Shown here piece by piece: positions 32,905 to 41,366 of a stretch of DNA of 64,000 bases. Position 1 is the first letter of the stretch; the number at the start of each line of letters is the position of its first letter. This stretch comes from Streptococcus oralis (GTDB taxonomy: Bacteria > Bacillota > Bacilli > Lactobacillales > Streptococcaceae). Below the pieces are notes generated by a model. That model saw only the letters and a list, made by a program, of their open reading frames with translations, was not told the origin of the DNA and ran no database searches. The stretch lies in assembly GCF_024399415.1 (NCBI RefSeq), contig NZ_CP029257.1, positions 62,001-126,000 on the forward strand. The letters run 5' to 3'. The position numbers and the translations under genes are program-made.

Positions 32905-34347
32905 TTAGAAATTTTTATATTTATATTTCATATCCAATTCTTGATAAATATAGTATCTCAAAACTTCTTGAAGAAGCAACTTTGTTTCATACATCTCACT
33001 GATATCTGTTATCATTTCTGGATAGTTATCTTTCGAATTCCCATGAGTATAGTAATTCCGTGTTTGAATTAATTTTATTATTAGTTGTTCTCTCTCACGA
33101 TTCGAAAAAATTTTAGACAGATTAAGCTCATCAATTGAATCGAATAAATTTTTTAAACGTTCGGAAAGATTAGGCTCTTTTTGATTAAATTTCAATTTAT
33201 TTCTAAATTTTCTTCTCACTTCTTCTAAAAGATGTGTGTTTATAAAGTCAAACAAAGATTGTCTAGCTTTTTCTTCAACATCAGATAAACATTTCGGAAT
33301 TTTAAAATTCTTAAAATTCCTAGAGTAAACTTCTAAATTTCTAATAGCATCAACCAACTGATCTTCCAAGTATAAATCACCATGAAGATTTTTTGAAAAT
33401 TGTCTCACTATAAATTCAAGTTCCTCAGATTTATCAAACCAATGATTTAAAATATGTTCAAAATTATCTTCTAATGTCCTCAAAGAAATATCTTGCTGAG
33501 AATACGATTTCCATTTTTGGGATTTTCTAGAATGCTGAACAAAGAATTTACCTTTTATAAGTGGCATACGCTTACCATCTATCATTTTATAAAGAACAAG
33601 AAATTCAATATTAGTAAAAGACAATGGTATACTTGATAAAATCTCAATAAATTCCTTAAACTTATGTGAAGCTTGATAAAATTCATCAAAATATCTTATA
33701 TTCAAATCAGCTGAAGTAAGTTTAATAAAATAATCACTGGTAAATGACGTAGTTGTATATGAAGAATGGAGTATTGCCACATCTTCAAAGTTCATTCTTA
33801 GTGATCTTATTAACACTTTTGTTGGTTGATATTCACTTACTGCACTTTCAAAAATAGTTTGATTTTCTCTATATTTAACAGTTACCAATGATTTTTCAAT
33901 CCATTCCTCAATATGTTCAAAGCTAAATTTATATTCCTTGATTTTTTCAGAATCTAATTCATTAATTAAATCTTTAAAGGCCTCAGAACTATAATCAAAA
34001 TTTCCGAGCTCATTATAAAATACACTGTAAATTTTAAAATTTTTTACTCTATATCTAGTTATCGGAAATCCAGGAGATGAGGAATGTACCATTGGTTCAC
34101 CATAAGTATTTAAAATTAAAATATTACCATTACTGGAGAAGCCATATATCTTTTCCAAACTCTTACCAAAACCGAATGAAATGCCTGATTCCTCCTCAAA
34201 TCCACCAAATAATTCTAATACAATTTCACTAGGAGAATAATGTAAAATACCGCTCAAGTTATCCTTTCTAACTATATCATCGGAACGTTCTGAAAAATAT
34301 CCTTTTATTTCAAACTCTTTATCCCAAGTGTAATCTTTAAATTTCAT
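32905..34347 (-). CDS. apeA: ApeA-like anti-phage HEPN protein
   Basis: 480 residues. The N-terminal ApeA domain (about 1-330) contains GYFSERSDD, LSGILHYSPSEIVLELFGGF and many beta strands. The C-terminal helical domain (about 335-480) is HEPN-like and carries the RX4H motif in TRNYYTHGNS (R430, H435), the usual RNase site. ApeA proteins provide single-gene abortive-infection defence in which the HEPN domain is needed. ATG 34347 with AAAGGA upstream. Composition is strongly AT-rich compared with core genes, indicating transfer. An unknown zinc-ribbon gene lies 82 bases upstream on the same strand. Confidence 0.85.
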   Translation of the reverse strand: MKFKDYTWDKEFEIKGYFSERSDDIVRKDNLSGILHYSPSEIVLELFGGFEEESGISFGFGKSLEKIYGFSSNGNILILNTYGEPMVHSSSPGFPITRYRVKNFKIYSVFYNELGNFDYSSEAFKDLINELDSEKIKEYKFSFEHIEEWIEKSLVTVKYRENQTIFESAVSEYQPTKVLIRSLRMNFEDVAILHSSYTTTSFTSDYFIKLTSADLNIRYFDEFYQASHKFKEFIEILSSIPLSFTNIEFLVLYKMIDGKRMPLIKGKFFVQHSRKSQKWKSYSQQDISLRTLEDNFEHILNHWFDKSEELEFIVRQFSKNLHGDLYLEDQLVDAIRNLEVYSRNFKNFKIPKCLSDVEEKARQSLFDFINTHLLEEVRRKFRNKLKFNQKEPNLSERLKNLFDSIDELNLSKIFSNREREQLIIKLIQTRNYYTHGNSKDNYPEMITDISEMYETKLLLQEVLRYYIYQELDMKYKYKNF

Positions 34348-34429
34348 ATTATCCTTTCTGATTGCTTTTCAAAAATCTTCACAACTTTCTAAACTATGAT
34401 TTTTATGTCGGCACTACCTTTTAATTGTA

Positions 34430-35545
34430 TTAGACCAGCTTCCAATTCTCATCATTCGAGTTATCAATCAGAATCTTTCTTTTATTACTCAGTAATTCAT
34501 CACTCACAAAATATTGGCCTAATCGCTCTATCAAGCCACAGTTTTGGCAAGTATACAGATAGTCTTCTTTTAATTCCTCTACTAAAATAGTATTGAACTC
34601 ATATGGTTTTCTACACTCTTCACAAAACATGCTAAGATTATCACTACTAAATAGTAAATCAAAAATACTTTCTAATTCTTTATTTTCTTCTCCAGATAAA
34701 GCAAAAATTATCTTTAAATTTCTAATATACCGGTTAAGGATAACTATTTCGGAATCAATATCAAAATATTTCTCGAATATAGCAATAGCTACTTCTACTA
34801 AATAAATTAGAATGTAGGGTGTTTTCTCATAGAACAAATGCCAAAAATCATCCCAAATCTTATCATCGGAAAATATAAAATTAAGATTTCGCTTTTCTGT
34901 AGGATAATTTTTATTCTTTGTCACCAAATGAATAGATTGATCAAATACACTTGTTAAACTATTTTCTCCCTTTCGATTATATATAATGTCATATAGTAAT
35001 TCAGGATCAAGTAATTCTTTACTAAAATCCAAAAAATCATTTTCAGACTGAATCGATTCTTTTGCTTTTAAAAATAGGTCAATAACAAATTCTTTTTTAC
35101 CCTTCAAATTACTTACGTCATATTCCCTAGGGGATCCATATTGTATTTTTTCTAAAAAATCATGTGGTTGAACCAATATCCAACTTAAATAAAATAAATT
35201 ATCTTGAAAAGGTTTCCTAGCGAGAGAAAATGCAACAGTAACTTTTCCTCTCTCTATACAACTCAGAGATTCAAATAGATAGTAATTTAAATCACGTAAA
35301 ATTGAAAAAAAGATGTGAGGTATATATACATATTCAGAAATATCTAAATCTTTTTGCCTATCTAGTTCATCAAATAAGTCAATTTCACCATCTATCTCTT
35401 TAGTAAATCTAAAAGATAGGCTTGATAATTGATATTTATCAGCTTTAACCAACATATCAACTAGTATATCATACAAATATAGCATTAATTGATGACGTTT
35501 TCTATACTTAGTTGGTAATAATTCTGATATGTGAGATTTAGCCAA
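34430..35545 (-). CDS. Unknown protein with C-terminal zinc ribbon, upstream of apeA
   Basis: 371 residues from a TTG start at 35545, chosen because GAGGAAAG lies five bases before it; no ATG is well placed. The first 300 residues look alpha-helical. About residues 75-125 (FFSILRDLNYYLFESLSCIE and the LARKPFQDNLFYLSWIL part) faintly resemble the helical DUF5677/HEPN-like class, but no RX4H motif is evident. The C-terminus has a clear zinc-ribbon pair, CEEC (308-311) and CQNC (333-336). It and ApeA are probably one operon. Function unknown; an accessory or sensor in phage defence is inferred only from position. Confidence 0.7.
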   Translation of the reverse strand: MAKSHISELLPTKYRKRHQLMLYLYDILVDMLVKADKYQLSSLSFRFTKEIDGEIDLFDELDRQKDLDISEYVYIPHIFFSILRDLNYYLFESLSCIERGKVTVAFSLARKPFQDNLFYLSWILVQPHDFLEKIQYGSPREYDVSNLKGKKEFVIDLFLKAKESIQSENDFLDFSKELLDPELLYDIIYNRKGENSLTSVFDQSIHLVTKNKNYPTEKRNLNFIFSDDKIWDDFWHLFYEKTPYILIYLVEVAIAIFEKYFDIDSEIVILNRYIRNLKIIFALSGEENKELESIFDLLFSSDNLSMFCEECRKPYEFNTILVEELKEDYLYTCQNCGLIERLGQYFVSDELLSNKRKILIDNSNDENWKLV

Positions 35546-36009
35546 TATTACTTTCCTCAATTCTTTTTAACTCTACATAACTATATTATACTCTAAAAGC
35601 ACTCAGTCTTTATCTAAAAGGTTTCTATATAACTCAACAATTATTTTAAGTGTAAACCTATAAAAAGTACTTTGCAAAAAGATTTGAAATATTGATATAA
35701 TCGTATCAATTATCGTTTTAAAGCAACTGATTTTGGCAGTTTCCAGTCATATTATAGTGTTCTTAGTTCAAGTCCAAAAATTTTATTAACTTTCCGAACA
35801 ATACTTATTTTTCGGAAACCTAAGAATAATAGTTACAGTTTTATGAGTTTGTAGATTTAATGCAAAAAATATATGTTTGTTATGATATAATAAAGGTGCT
35901 TGTTTCTCAGACTTATAAGACTTATAAATAGTAGTTTTTGTTTTTTTAAGAATGCTCATTTAATATTAATGGCAAATATAATAGTTCTTTAGGGGGATAG
36001 TAAAGTAAG
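35546..36009. other. Divergent promoter region of the island
   Basis: This AT-rich region serves the zinc-ribbon/apeA pair (minus-strand -10 TATAAT, complement of 35585-35590) and the 661-codon gene (extended -10 TGATATAAT, 35883-35891). It also holds repeat copy 2 (35692-35750) and the hairpin TTTCCGAA (35791-35798) / TTCGGAAA (35811-35818). No ORF longer than a few codons is supported. Confidence 0.55.
35692..35750. repeat. Island-internal direct repeat, copy 2
   Basis: It shares TTGATATAATCGTAT and the AACTG...CAGTT hairpin with copy 1 (32698-32757), while the hairpin loop and flanks have drifted. The first 18 bases also form an inverted repeat, TTGATA-TAATCG-TATCAA. Confidence 0.65.
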
Positions 36010-37995
36010 ATGGATATTTTAATTGATAAATTATTAGTTGTACTAAAATTTTGTTTAAGAAAAATTTTAGAGTTATTTTTCTTTATTATTGAAATTGTAA
36101 TACATCCAATAAAAAATATTTCGATTTGGATGATAGTGTTATTTTCGAGCTTAATAATGGGAAATATTTCGATTCAATTAACTGGCAAAGACATGTTTTT
36201 GATGTCAGCTGGTTTAGTATCAATAATGATATTTATATCAAATTTTCTAGAGAAACAGACAGTTGATATAGATAATAAAGATAATTTCTATTTAGGTTAT
36301 AATATTAAAAAATTAAAATTCCATGATAATTTCTGGTTAAAAAGATTTAATGAACTTCCTGTTAGCCTTCTATTTTGGCTAATAGCTGGTTTTCCAATAA
36401 TTGTTATCTGTTCAAAGTTAGAATTCAATATCGGAATATTTAATAATGTATTTAAGAGTATGAATGAAAATATCGAATATATCAAAGTGATTTGGATTTC
36501 TGGCTTTGTAGTCGTTTCAACTTATTGTACAGCGCTTTTGATAGAATCAGTAGCATTATCTAGTAAAGCCTTTTCACAAAGTTATTTATATAAGACTACT
36601 GATTTATATGAAAAAATAAAAATAGGAAAAGAAATTGAACAGTCTTTTAAAAAACTATTCAATAACATTTTTAGCTTTAAAACTATAGTAGGATTAGAGG
36701 ATGATTTACAATTTAAAATTGAAAGAGGAATTGATTACATTATAAATAGAGGTGCAGAAGTTAGTTCAGATGAGGAAGAATTACATCAGTTCTATAATCT
36801 GGCATTTAATTGTGAATCAAAAAAAATAGACGTTTTAATAAAAAGAATAAAGAAGTATTATAAAACTGAAGAAAATAAAAAAATAAGATATATAATTCAT
36901 GCTATTTTTCATGAAAGAAATCTAAACATTATTTACTGGTATTATATATACAAGTGGAATACCTTGAATCATTTAAAGGTAATGCCTACAGAAATTCTAA
37001 ATCTTGCAATAACAGATTTCTGGAAATTGCTTGATATAGAAAATGACTTTTATGAGAACGAAGATTATCAAGAGATATTTTGGAAAATCTGTAATGAAGA
37101 TACAAAAGGTGTTCGATTGCCGTCTCGAGTTCATAAATCAGATCAAGATAATATAAAAAGAAATTATTGTATTTATAGAATATATTTAGTAATGATAGAA
37201 AAAGTAGAAGATATTAACTTTTTAAATCAGTTGAAAGATCTTAAAGATTTGAAAAATTTATTGAATGTTTTGGAGAAAATTGATAAAAAAGGAAAAAACA
37301 GCAAGTATTTTTCATCTATTTTTTCAATTCTATTCACACGGACTATTGATAGGAAGTATAAAGATAGCGATTTTATTAATTCATTCTCAAAAATGATGAG
37401 TGATAAGTACATGCCAGAATATCTCAAGAATGAACGAATTAATCGTAGTAAAAATATTTTATTGAGTGGAGAATCTACCGAATATTTGATGGATAATAAT
37501 GCTTTAGACTATCTTTTGATGTTTATGAAATTTGAGGATATTATTTTAGTATTGACTTTCTGTTTAGCTTATTCAGAACGATCGGGTAAAGAAGTAATGA
37601 AGATTGAAGAATTTAAAATATGGAAAAAATCTATTAATAGACAATATTTGGAAGAAAACATCGAAGATTTAAGACAATCAGAATTTTTGTGTGAGTTATC
37701 TAAAGATTCAAAGGTGTCCCATTTTATTTCTGAAGAATTTATTAAATGGATGTGGGACTCAATATTTAAACCGTTTGATGAAAACATGTATGAAGAATTT
37801 ATGAAGCTTGGAGAAGATGGAACTAGAAGTAATTTCAGCTTGGATAGATATTTTGTTGTCAGATTGCTATTATGTAGTTATGTGAATAGATCAGTATCGC
37901 TTTATGATTTTAAAGAAGATAGTAAATATAAAATTGAAAAAGAATTAAGTAGTATTAAAGTGATATTAGAAAATGAAAATATCTATTTATTCTAA
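36010..37995 (+). CDS. Large membrane-anchored protein of unknown function
   Basis: 661 residues. An N-terminal hydrophobic stretch (about 10-35) and four membrane helices (about 38-56, 62-82, 116-138 and 158-182) are followed by about 480 mostly helical, charged residues in the cytosol with no motif I recognise. The region is very AT-rich (the 60 bases at 36841-36900 hold only 8 G or C). It is divergent from the apeA pair. An AGGGGGAT ribosome site lies rather far (about 12 bases) from ATG 36010. A membrane effector of a defence system is a reasonable but unproven guess. Confidence 0.7.
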   Translation: MDILIDKLLVVLKFCLRKILELFFFIIEIVIHPIKNISIWMIVLFSSLIMGNISIQLTGKDMFLMSAGLVSIMIFISNFLEKQTVDIDNKDNFYLGYNIKKLKFHDNFWLKRFNELPVSLLFWLIAGFPIIVICSKLEFNIGIFNNVFKSMNENIEYIKVIWISGFVVVSTYCTALLIESVALSSKAFSQSYLYKTTDLYEKIKIGKEIEQSFKKLFNNIFSFKTIVGLEDDLQFKIERGIDYIINRGAEVSSDEEELHQFYNLAFNCESKKIDVLIKRIKKYYKTEENKKIRYIIHAIFHERNLNIIYWYYIYKWNTLNHLKVMPTEILNLAITDFWKLLDIENDFYENEDYQEIFWKICNEDTKGVRLPSRVHKSDQDNIKRNYCIYRIYLVMIEKVEDINFLNQLKDLKDLKNLLNVLEKIDKKGKNSKYFSSIFSILFTRTIDRKYKDSDFINSFSKMMSDKYMPEYLKNERINRSKNILLSGESTEYLMDNNALDYLLMFMKFEDIILVLTFCLAYSERSGKEVMKIEEFKIWKKSINRQYLEENIEDLRQSEFLCELSKDSKVSHFISEEFIKWMWDSIFKPFDENMYEEFMKLGEDGTRSNFSLDRYFVVRLLLCSYVNRSVSLYDFKEDSKYKIEKELSSIKVILENENIYLF

Positions 37996-38237
37996 GGAAA
38001 TATTGAAGTGAAGTAAACTGATGAAGAATAGATAATTAGAGGGCAGATTTGTTATTTGAGATTAATTAATGTATGATAGGATGTATATTTCCCTTTTTCA
38101 ATTAATCATAGTAAAAAAATTTCAAATTTTTAAGGTATAGTAGTCTTACAAAATCCTTTAATAAAATGATTTTAATATATAGTGAAATACTTCTCTCTCA
38201 AACCAGGTCATACGATTTATAAGTAAAAGAACAAATA

Positions 38238-38273
38238 AAAAAGAGGAGCTTCACACTAAAGTTCCTCTTTTTT
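38238..38273 (+). terminator. Terminator of the 661-codon gene
   Basis: AAAGAGGA and TCCTCTTT pair around a loop of about 17 bases, followed by TTTTAAAT. Confidence 0.7.
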
Positions 38274-38301
38274 AAATATCCGAATCATTATTCTTATTTC
38301 T

Positions 38302-38325
38302 AAAAAGGTAGTGAAAAAGGTAGTG
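38302..38325. repeat. Tandem 12-base repeat near the island end
   Basis: AAAAAGGTAGTG occurs twice without a gap (38302-38313, 38314-38325), about 90 bases inside the proximal attachment-site copy. Short direct repeats at this distance are typical arm-type sites for tyrosine integrases; that role is inferred. Confidence 0.6.
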
Positions 38326-38368
38326 ATTCGAATGATTTATATTGCAATGTACTGAAATTAACAAAAAG

Positions 38369-38394
38369 AAAAAACGCTTGAAATCAGCGTTTTT
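38369..38394. terminator. rpmG terminator (island-derived)
   Basis: AAAAACGC and GCGTTTTT pair around TTGAAATCA. It serves rpmG on the minus strand and may replace the older terminator now at 32267-32288. Confidence 0.8.
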
Positions 38395-38416
38395 CTTATG
38401 TATTGATTCGTATTGA

Positions 38417-38438
38417 ATGCTTACTTAACTTCTGTAAA
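38417..38438. repeat. Candidate attachment site, proximal copy (rpmG 3' end)
   Basis: Contains the final codons and stop of rpmG; matched by 32298-32319 with one mismatch. The integration keeps the L33 reading frame intact. Confidence 0.75.
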
Positions 38439-38570
38439 CACAACGTGTTTGCGAAGTTTTGGTGAGTATTTCTTCAATTGAAGACGGTCTGGAGTGTTAC
38501 GTTTGTTTTTAGAAGTAAGGTACAAGCGTTCACCAGATTCTTTGTGTTCAAGTGTAATATTTACGCGCAT
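38421..38570 (-). CDS. rpmG: 50S ribosomal protein L33
   Basis: 49 residues, starting [20 protein letters not shown] and ending KHVVFTEVK. This is the zinc-free type (no CxxC pair), implying a second, zinc-binding paralogue may exist elsewhere. It is 15 bases downstream of rpmF and co-transcribed with it. Its 3' end is the likely integration target of the neighbouring island. Confidence 0.96.
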
Positions 38571-38585
38571 GGTATCTCCCTTCTA

Positions 38586-38768
38586 TTATTCAGCTGATGC
38601 AGCTTTAGCGATTTTACGTCCTTTGTAGTATCCTTTAAGTGATACACGGTGAGAACGTGAGTAATCTCCAGTAGTTTCGTCAAAGTTTACAGATGGAGCT
38701 GTTACTTTGTAGTGTGTACGACGTTTGTTTTTCTTCGCTTTTGACGTGCGACGTGCAGGTACTGCCAT
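38586..38768 (-). CDS. rpmF: 50S ribosomal protein L32
   Basis: 60 residues, starting [20 protein letters not shown], the classic basic L32 N-terminus. No zinc-binding cysteines are present, so it is the zinc-independent form. AAAGGAG lies before ATG 38768. It heads the rpmF-rpmG operon. Confidence 0.97.
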
Positions 38769-38824
38769 TTTCTTTTCTCCTTTAGGTATTTAAATTCGAT
38801 TCAATCTACTGATTTTCATCAACC

Positions 38825-38853
38825 ATACTAGGATAACACATTTTTTTTGTAAA
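38825..38853 (-). promoter_or_regulatory. rpmF-rpmG promoter
   Basis: On the minus strand, TTTACA (38853-38848), 17-base spacer, TAGTAT (38830-38825). Confidence 0.75.
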
Positions 38854-38952
38854 GTAAAGTTACTTGACAAAAAAAGATGAAAAAATTAGAAGCTAGTAAT
38901 CGAAATTTTCTGAAAATTCAAGAATTTCCTTCTGTTCATTGCCTTTAAAATG

Positions 38953-38961
38953 TGCTATAAT
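38953..38961 (+). promoter_or_regulatory. ilvD extended -10 promoter
   Basis: TGCTATAAT is an extended -10; the -35 is weak (TGTTCA at 38933-38938, 17-base spacer). Ribosome site GGGAGGG precedes ATG 38989. Confidence 0.7.
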
Positions 38962-38988
38962 AGTAAAAACTGAAACGGGAGGGAACAA

Positions 38989-40692
38989 ATGACTGAATTA
39001 GATAAACGTCACCGCAGTAGCATTTATGACAGCATGGTTAAATCACCAAACCGTGCCATGCTTCGTGCCACTGGTATGACAGATAAGGACTTTGAAACAC
39101 CGATTGTGGGAGTGATTTCGACTTGGGCGGAAAATACACCATGTAACATTCACTTGCATGATTTTGGGAAATTGGCGAAAGAAGGTGTTAAATCGGCAGG
39201 TGCTTGGCCTGTTCAGTTTGGTACTATTACCGTAGCGGACGGGATTGCCATGGGAACGCCTGGTATGCGCTTCTCTTTGACATCTCGTGATATCATCGCG
39301 GACTCCATCGAGGCGGCGATGGGTGGTCACAATGTGGATGCCTTTGTTGCTATCGGTGGCTGTGATAAGAACATGCCTGGTTCTATGATTGCCATTGCTA
39401 ATATGGATATTCCAGCTATTTTCGCTTATGGTGGAACCATTGCACCCGGAAATCTTGATGGCAAAGACATTGACTTGGTTTCGGTATTTGAAGGAATCGG
39501 AAAATGGAACCACGGTGACATGACAGCTGAGGACGTGAAGCGTCTCGAATGCAATGCCTGCCCTGGCCCTGGTGGCTGTGGTGGTATGTACACGGCTAAT
39601 ACCATGGCGACTGCTATCGAAGTTCTAGGGATGAGTTTGCCAGGATCATCCTCTCACCCAGCTGAATCAGCTGACAAGAAAGAAGATATCGAAGCAGCAG
39701 GACGTGCTGTTGTTAAGATGCTGGAACTTGGTCTCAAACCATCAGATATCTTGACTCGTGAAGCCTTTGAAGATGCCATCACTGTAACTATGGCTCTCGG
39801 TGGTTCTACAAATGCCACTCTTCACTTGCTTGCCATTGCCCATGCTGCCAATGTTGACTTGTCACTTGAAGACTTCAATACAATCCAAGAACGTGTGCCT
39901 CACTTGGCCGACTTGAAACCTTCTGGTCAGTATGTCTTCCAAGACCTCTACGAAGTCGGTGGTGTCCCTGCGGTTATGAAATACCTCTTGGCGAATGGTT
40001 TCCTTCATGGCGACCGCATCACATGTACTGGTAAGACAGTCGCTGAAAACTTGGCTGACTTTGCAGACCTTACACCAGGCCAAAAAGTCATTATGCCACT
40101 TGAAAATCCAAAACGTGCAGACGGTCCGCTTATCATCTTGAACGGGAACCTTGCCCCTGACGGTGCGGTTGCTAAAGTATCAGGTGTGAAAGTGCGTCGC
40201 CACGTTGGACCAGCTAAGGTCTTTGACTCAGAAGAAGATGCTATCCAGGCTGTCTTGACAGATGAAATCGTTGATGGCGATGTTGTCGTTGTTCGTTTCG
40301 TTGGACCTAAGGGTGGTCCTGGTATGCCTGAGATGCTGTCGCTTTCATCCATGATCGTTGGTAAAGGCCAAGGAGACAAGGTTGCCCTCTTGACAGACGG
40401 ACGCTTCTCTGGTGGTACTTATGGTCTGGTTGTTGGACATATCGCTCCTGAAGCTCAGGATGGTGGACCGATTGCCTACCTTCGTACAGGTGACATCGTT
40501 ACGGTTGACCAAGATACCAAAGAAATTTCCATGGCCGTATCCGAAGAAGAACTTGAAAAACGCAAGGCAGAAACAACCTTACCACCACTTTACAGCCGTG
40601 GTGTCCTCGGTAAATATGCTCACATCGTATCATCTGCTTCACGCGGAGCCGTGACAGACTTCTGGAATATGGACAAGTCAGGTAAAAAGTAA
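38989..40692 (+). CDS. ilvD: Dihydroxy-acid dehydratase
   Basis: 567 residues. It dehydrates 2,3-dihydroxy-isovalerate and -methylvalerate to the keto acids of valine and isoleucine synthesis. The iron-sulfur cysteines are visible in [15 protein letters not shown] (about C52), [12 protein letters not shown] (about C125) and [20 protein letters not shown] (about 188-207). [17 protein letters not shown] is the conserved C-terminal signature. It stands alone, apart from the ilvBN-ilvC genes. A BOX element follows directly. Confidence 0.97.
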   Translation: MTELDKRHRSSIYDSMVKSPNRAMLRATGMTDKDFETPIVGVISTWAENTPCNIHLHDFGKLAKEGVKSAGAWPVQFGTITVADGIAMGTPGMRFSLTSRDIIADSIEAAMGGHNVDAFVAIGGCDKNMPGSMIAIANMDIPAIFAYGGTIAPGNLDGKDIDLVSVFEGIGKWNHGDMTAEDVKRLECNACPGPGGCGGMYTANTMATAIEVLGMSLPGSSSHPAESADKKEDIEAAGRAVVKMLELGLKPSDILTREAFEDAITVTMALGGSTNATLHLLAIAHAANVDLSLEDFNTIQERVPHLADLKPSGQYVFQDLYEVGGVPAVMKYLLANGFLHGDRITCTGKTVAENLADFADLTPGQKVIMPLENPKRADGPLIILNGNLAPDGAVAKVSGVKVRRHVGPAKVFDSEEDAIQAVLTDEIVDGDVVVVRFVGPKGGPGMPEMLSLSSMIVGKGQGDKVALLTDGRFSGGTYGLVVGHIAPEAQDGGPIAYLRTGDIVTVDQDTKEISMAVSEEELEKRKAETTLPPLYSRGVLGKYAHIVSSASRGAVTDFWNMDKSGKK

Positions 40693-40696
40693 ACTC

Positions 40697-40800
40697 ATAC
40701 TCTTCGAAAATCTCTTCAAACCACGTCAACGTCGCCTTGCCGTACTCAAGTACAGCCTGCGGCTAGTTTCCTAGTTTGCTCTTTGATTTTCATTGAGTAT
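40697..40800. repeat. Short BOX element without boxB
   Basis: It has the same ends as the other two BOX copies (ATACTCTTCGAAAATC and GATTTTCATTGAGTAT) and a boxA-like GTCGCCTTGCCG core, but is 104 bases long because the boxB hairpin module is missing. Confidence 0.88.
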
Positions 40801-40802
40801 CA

Positions 40803-40834
40803 AAAAGCAAGCCATCTTCGGCTTGCTTCTTTTT
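40803..40834. terminator. Bidirectional terminator
   Basis: AAAGCAAGCC and GGCTTGCTT pair around ATCTTC, with A and T runs; ends ilvD and the convergent gene at 40858. Confidence 0.85.
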
Positions 40835-40857
40835 ATCTTCAAAAGTGATTTGCCTCA

Positions 40858-41199
40858 TTAACGAGGTGGCAGTCCAAGGGCAATACGGCCGTAGCGACTG
40901 ATTCGTGTGATCTTCCATGCAGGAGACCAGGTAACTTCAACCTTGACATCTTCGATACCCTCGATTTGTTTCAGACCTGCGACGATTTCGATAGGCAAGC
41001 TTTCGGCACAATCGCAGGCAGTATCAGTGAAAGTCATGACAATCTTGCAGAGACCCGTTTCATCTAGATTGATTTCATAAATCAGTCCTAGATTGTAAAC
41101 ATCCAATTCCACATCTGTATCAAAAACCTTCTCTAGTTTTTCGATAATTTGGTCTTGTAAGGCCAAAGCTCGGTCATTGATTTTGATATCGTCTCTCAT
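40858..41199 (-). CDS. Metal-sulfur cluster assembly factor (MIP18/SufT-like, DUF59)
   Basis: 113 residues. The conserved core DVYNLGLIYEINLDETG and the cysteine motif TFTDTACDCAESLPIEI match the PaaD/SufT/YitW family, which helps mature Fe-S proteins. The C-terminus (WKITRISRYGRIALGLPP) is the usual family ending. It is convergent with ilvD, an Fe-S enzyme; the link is suggestive only. AGGGAC before ATG 41199 acts as ribosome site. Confidence 0.9.
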   Translation of the reverse strand: MRDDIKINDRALALQDQIIEKLEKVFDTDVELDVYNLGLIYEINLDETGLCKIVMTFTDTACDCAESLPIEIVAGLKQIEGIEDVKVEVTWSPAWKITRISRYGRIALGLPPR

Positions 41200-41366
41200 A
41201 ACAGTCCCTCCACGTGATAAATATCCTCTATTTTCTCATAATTCTGACAATTTGGCAAGTTTTTGATGAATTTTCTGAAAAGACTCTCTTGCGATTTTCT
41301 CCTCTCACTGTTTTAATCCCTCTATTTATGGTAAAATAAGACTATTAAGTTTAAAGAGGATTCCCT

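Larger units (their letters stand above)
37996..38420. other. Right end of the accessory island, non-coding
   Basis: 425 AT-rich bases after the 661-codon gene. It includes a terminator (38238-38273), a perfect tandem 12-base repeat (38302-38325), flanking inverted CGAATCA/TGATTCG (38281-38287 and 38324-38330), and the rpmG terminator (38369-38394). No integrase gene or recognisable integrase fragment is seen. Confidence 0.55.

Noticed and set aside
34396..34590. Plus-strand frames opposite the zinc-ribbon gene
   Set aside because: Antisense shadows in AT-rich DNA without ribosome sites.
35760..35860. Small coding sequence at repeat copy 2, parallel to the 27-residue ORF
   Set aside because: The matching frame is closed by a stop just upstream, so only a short untranslatable tail remains.
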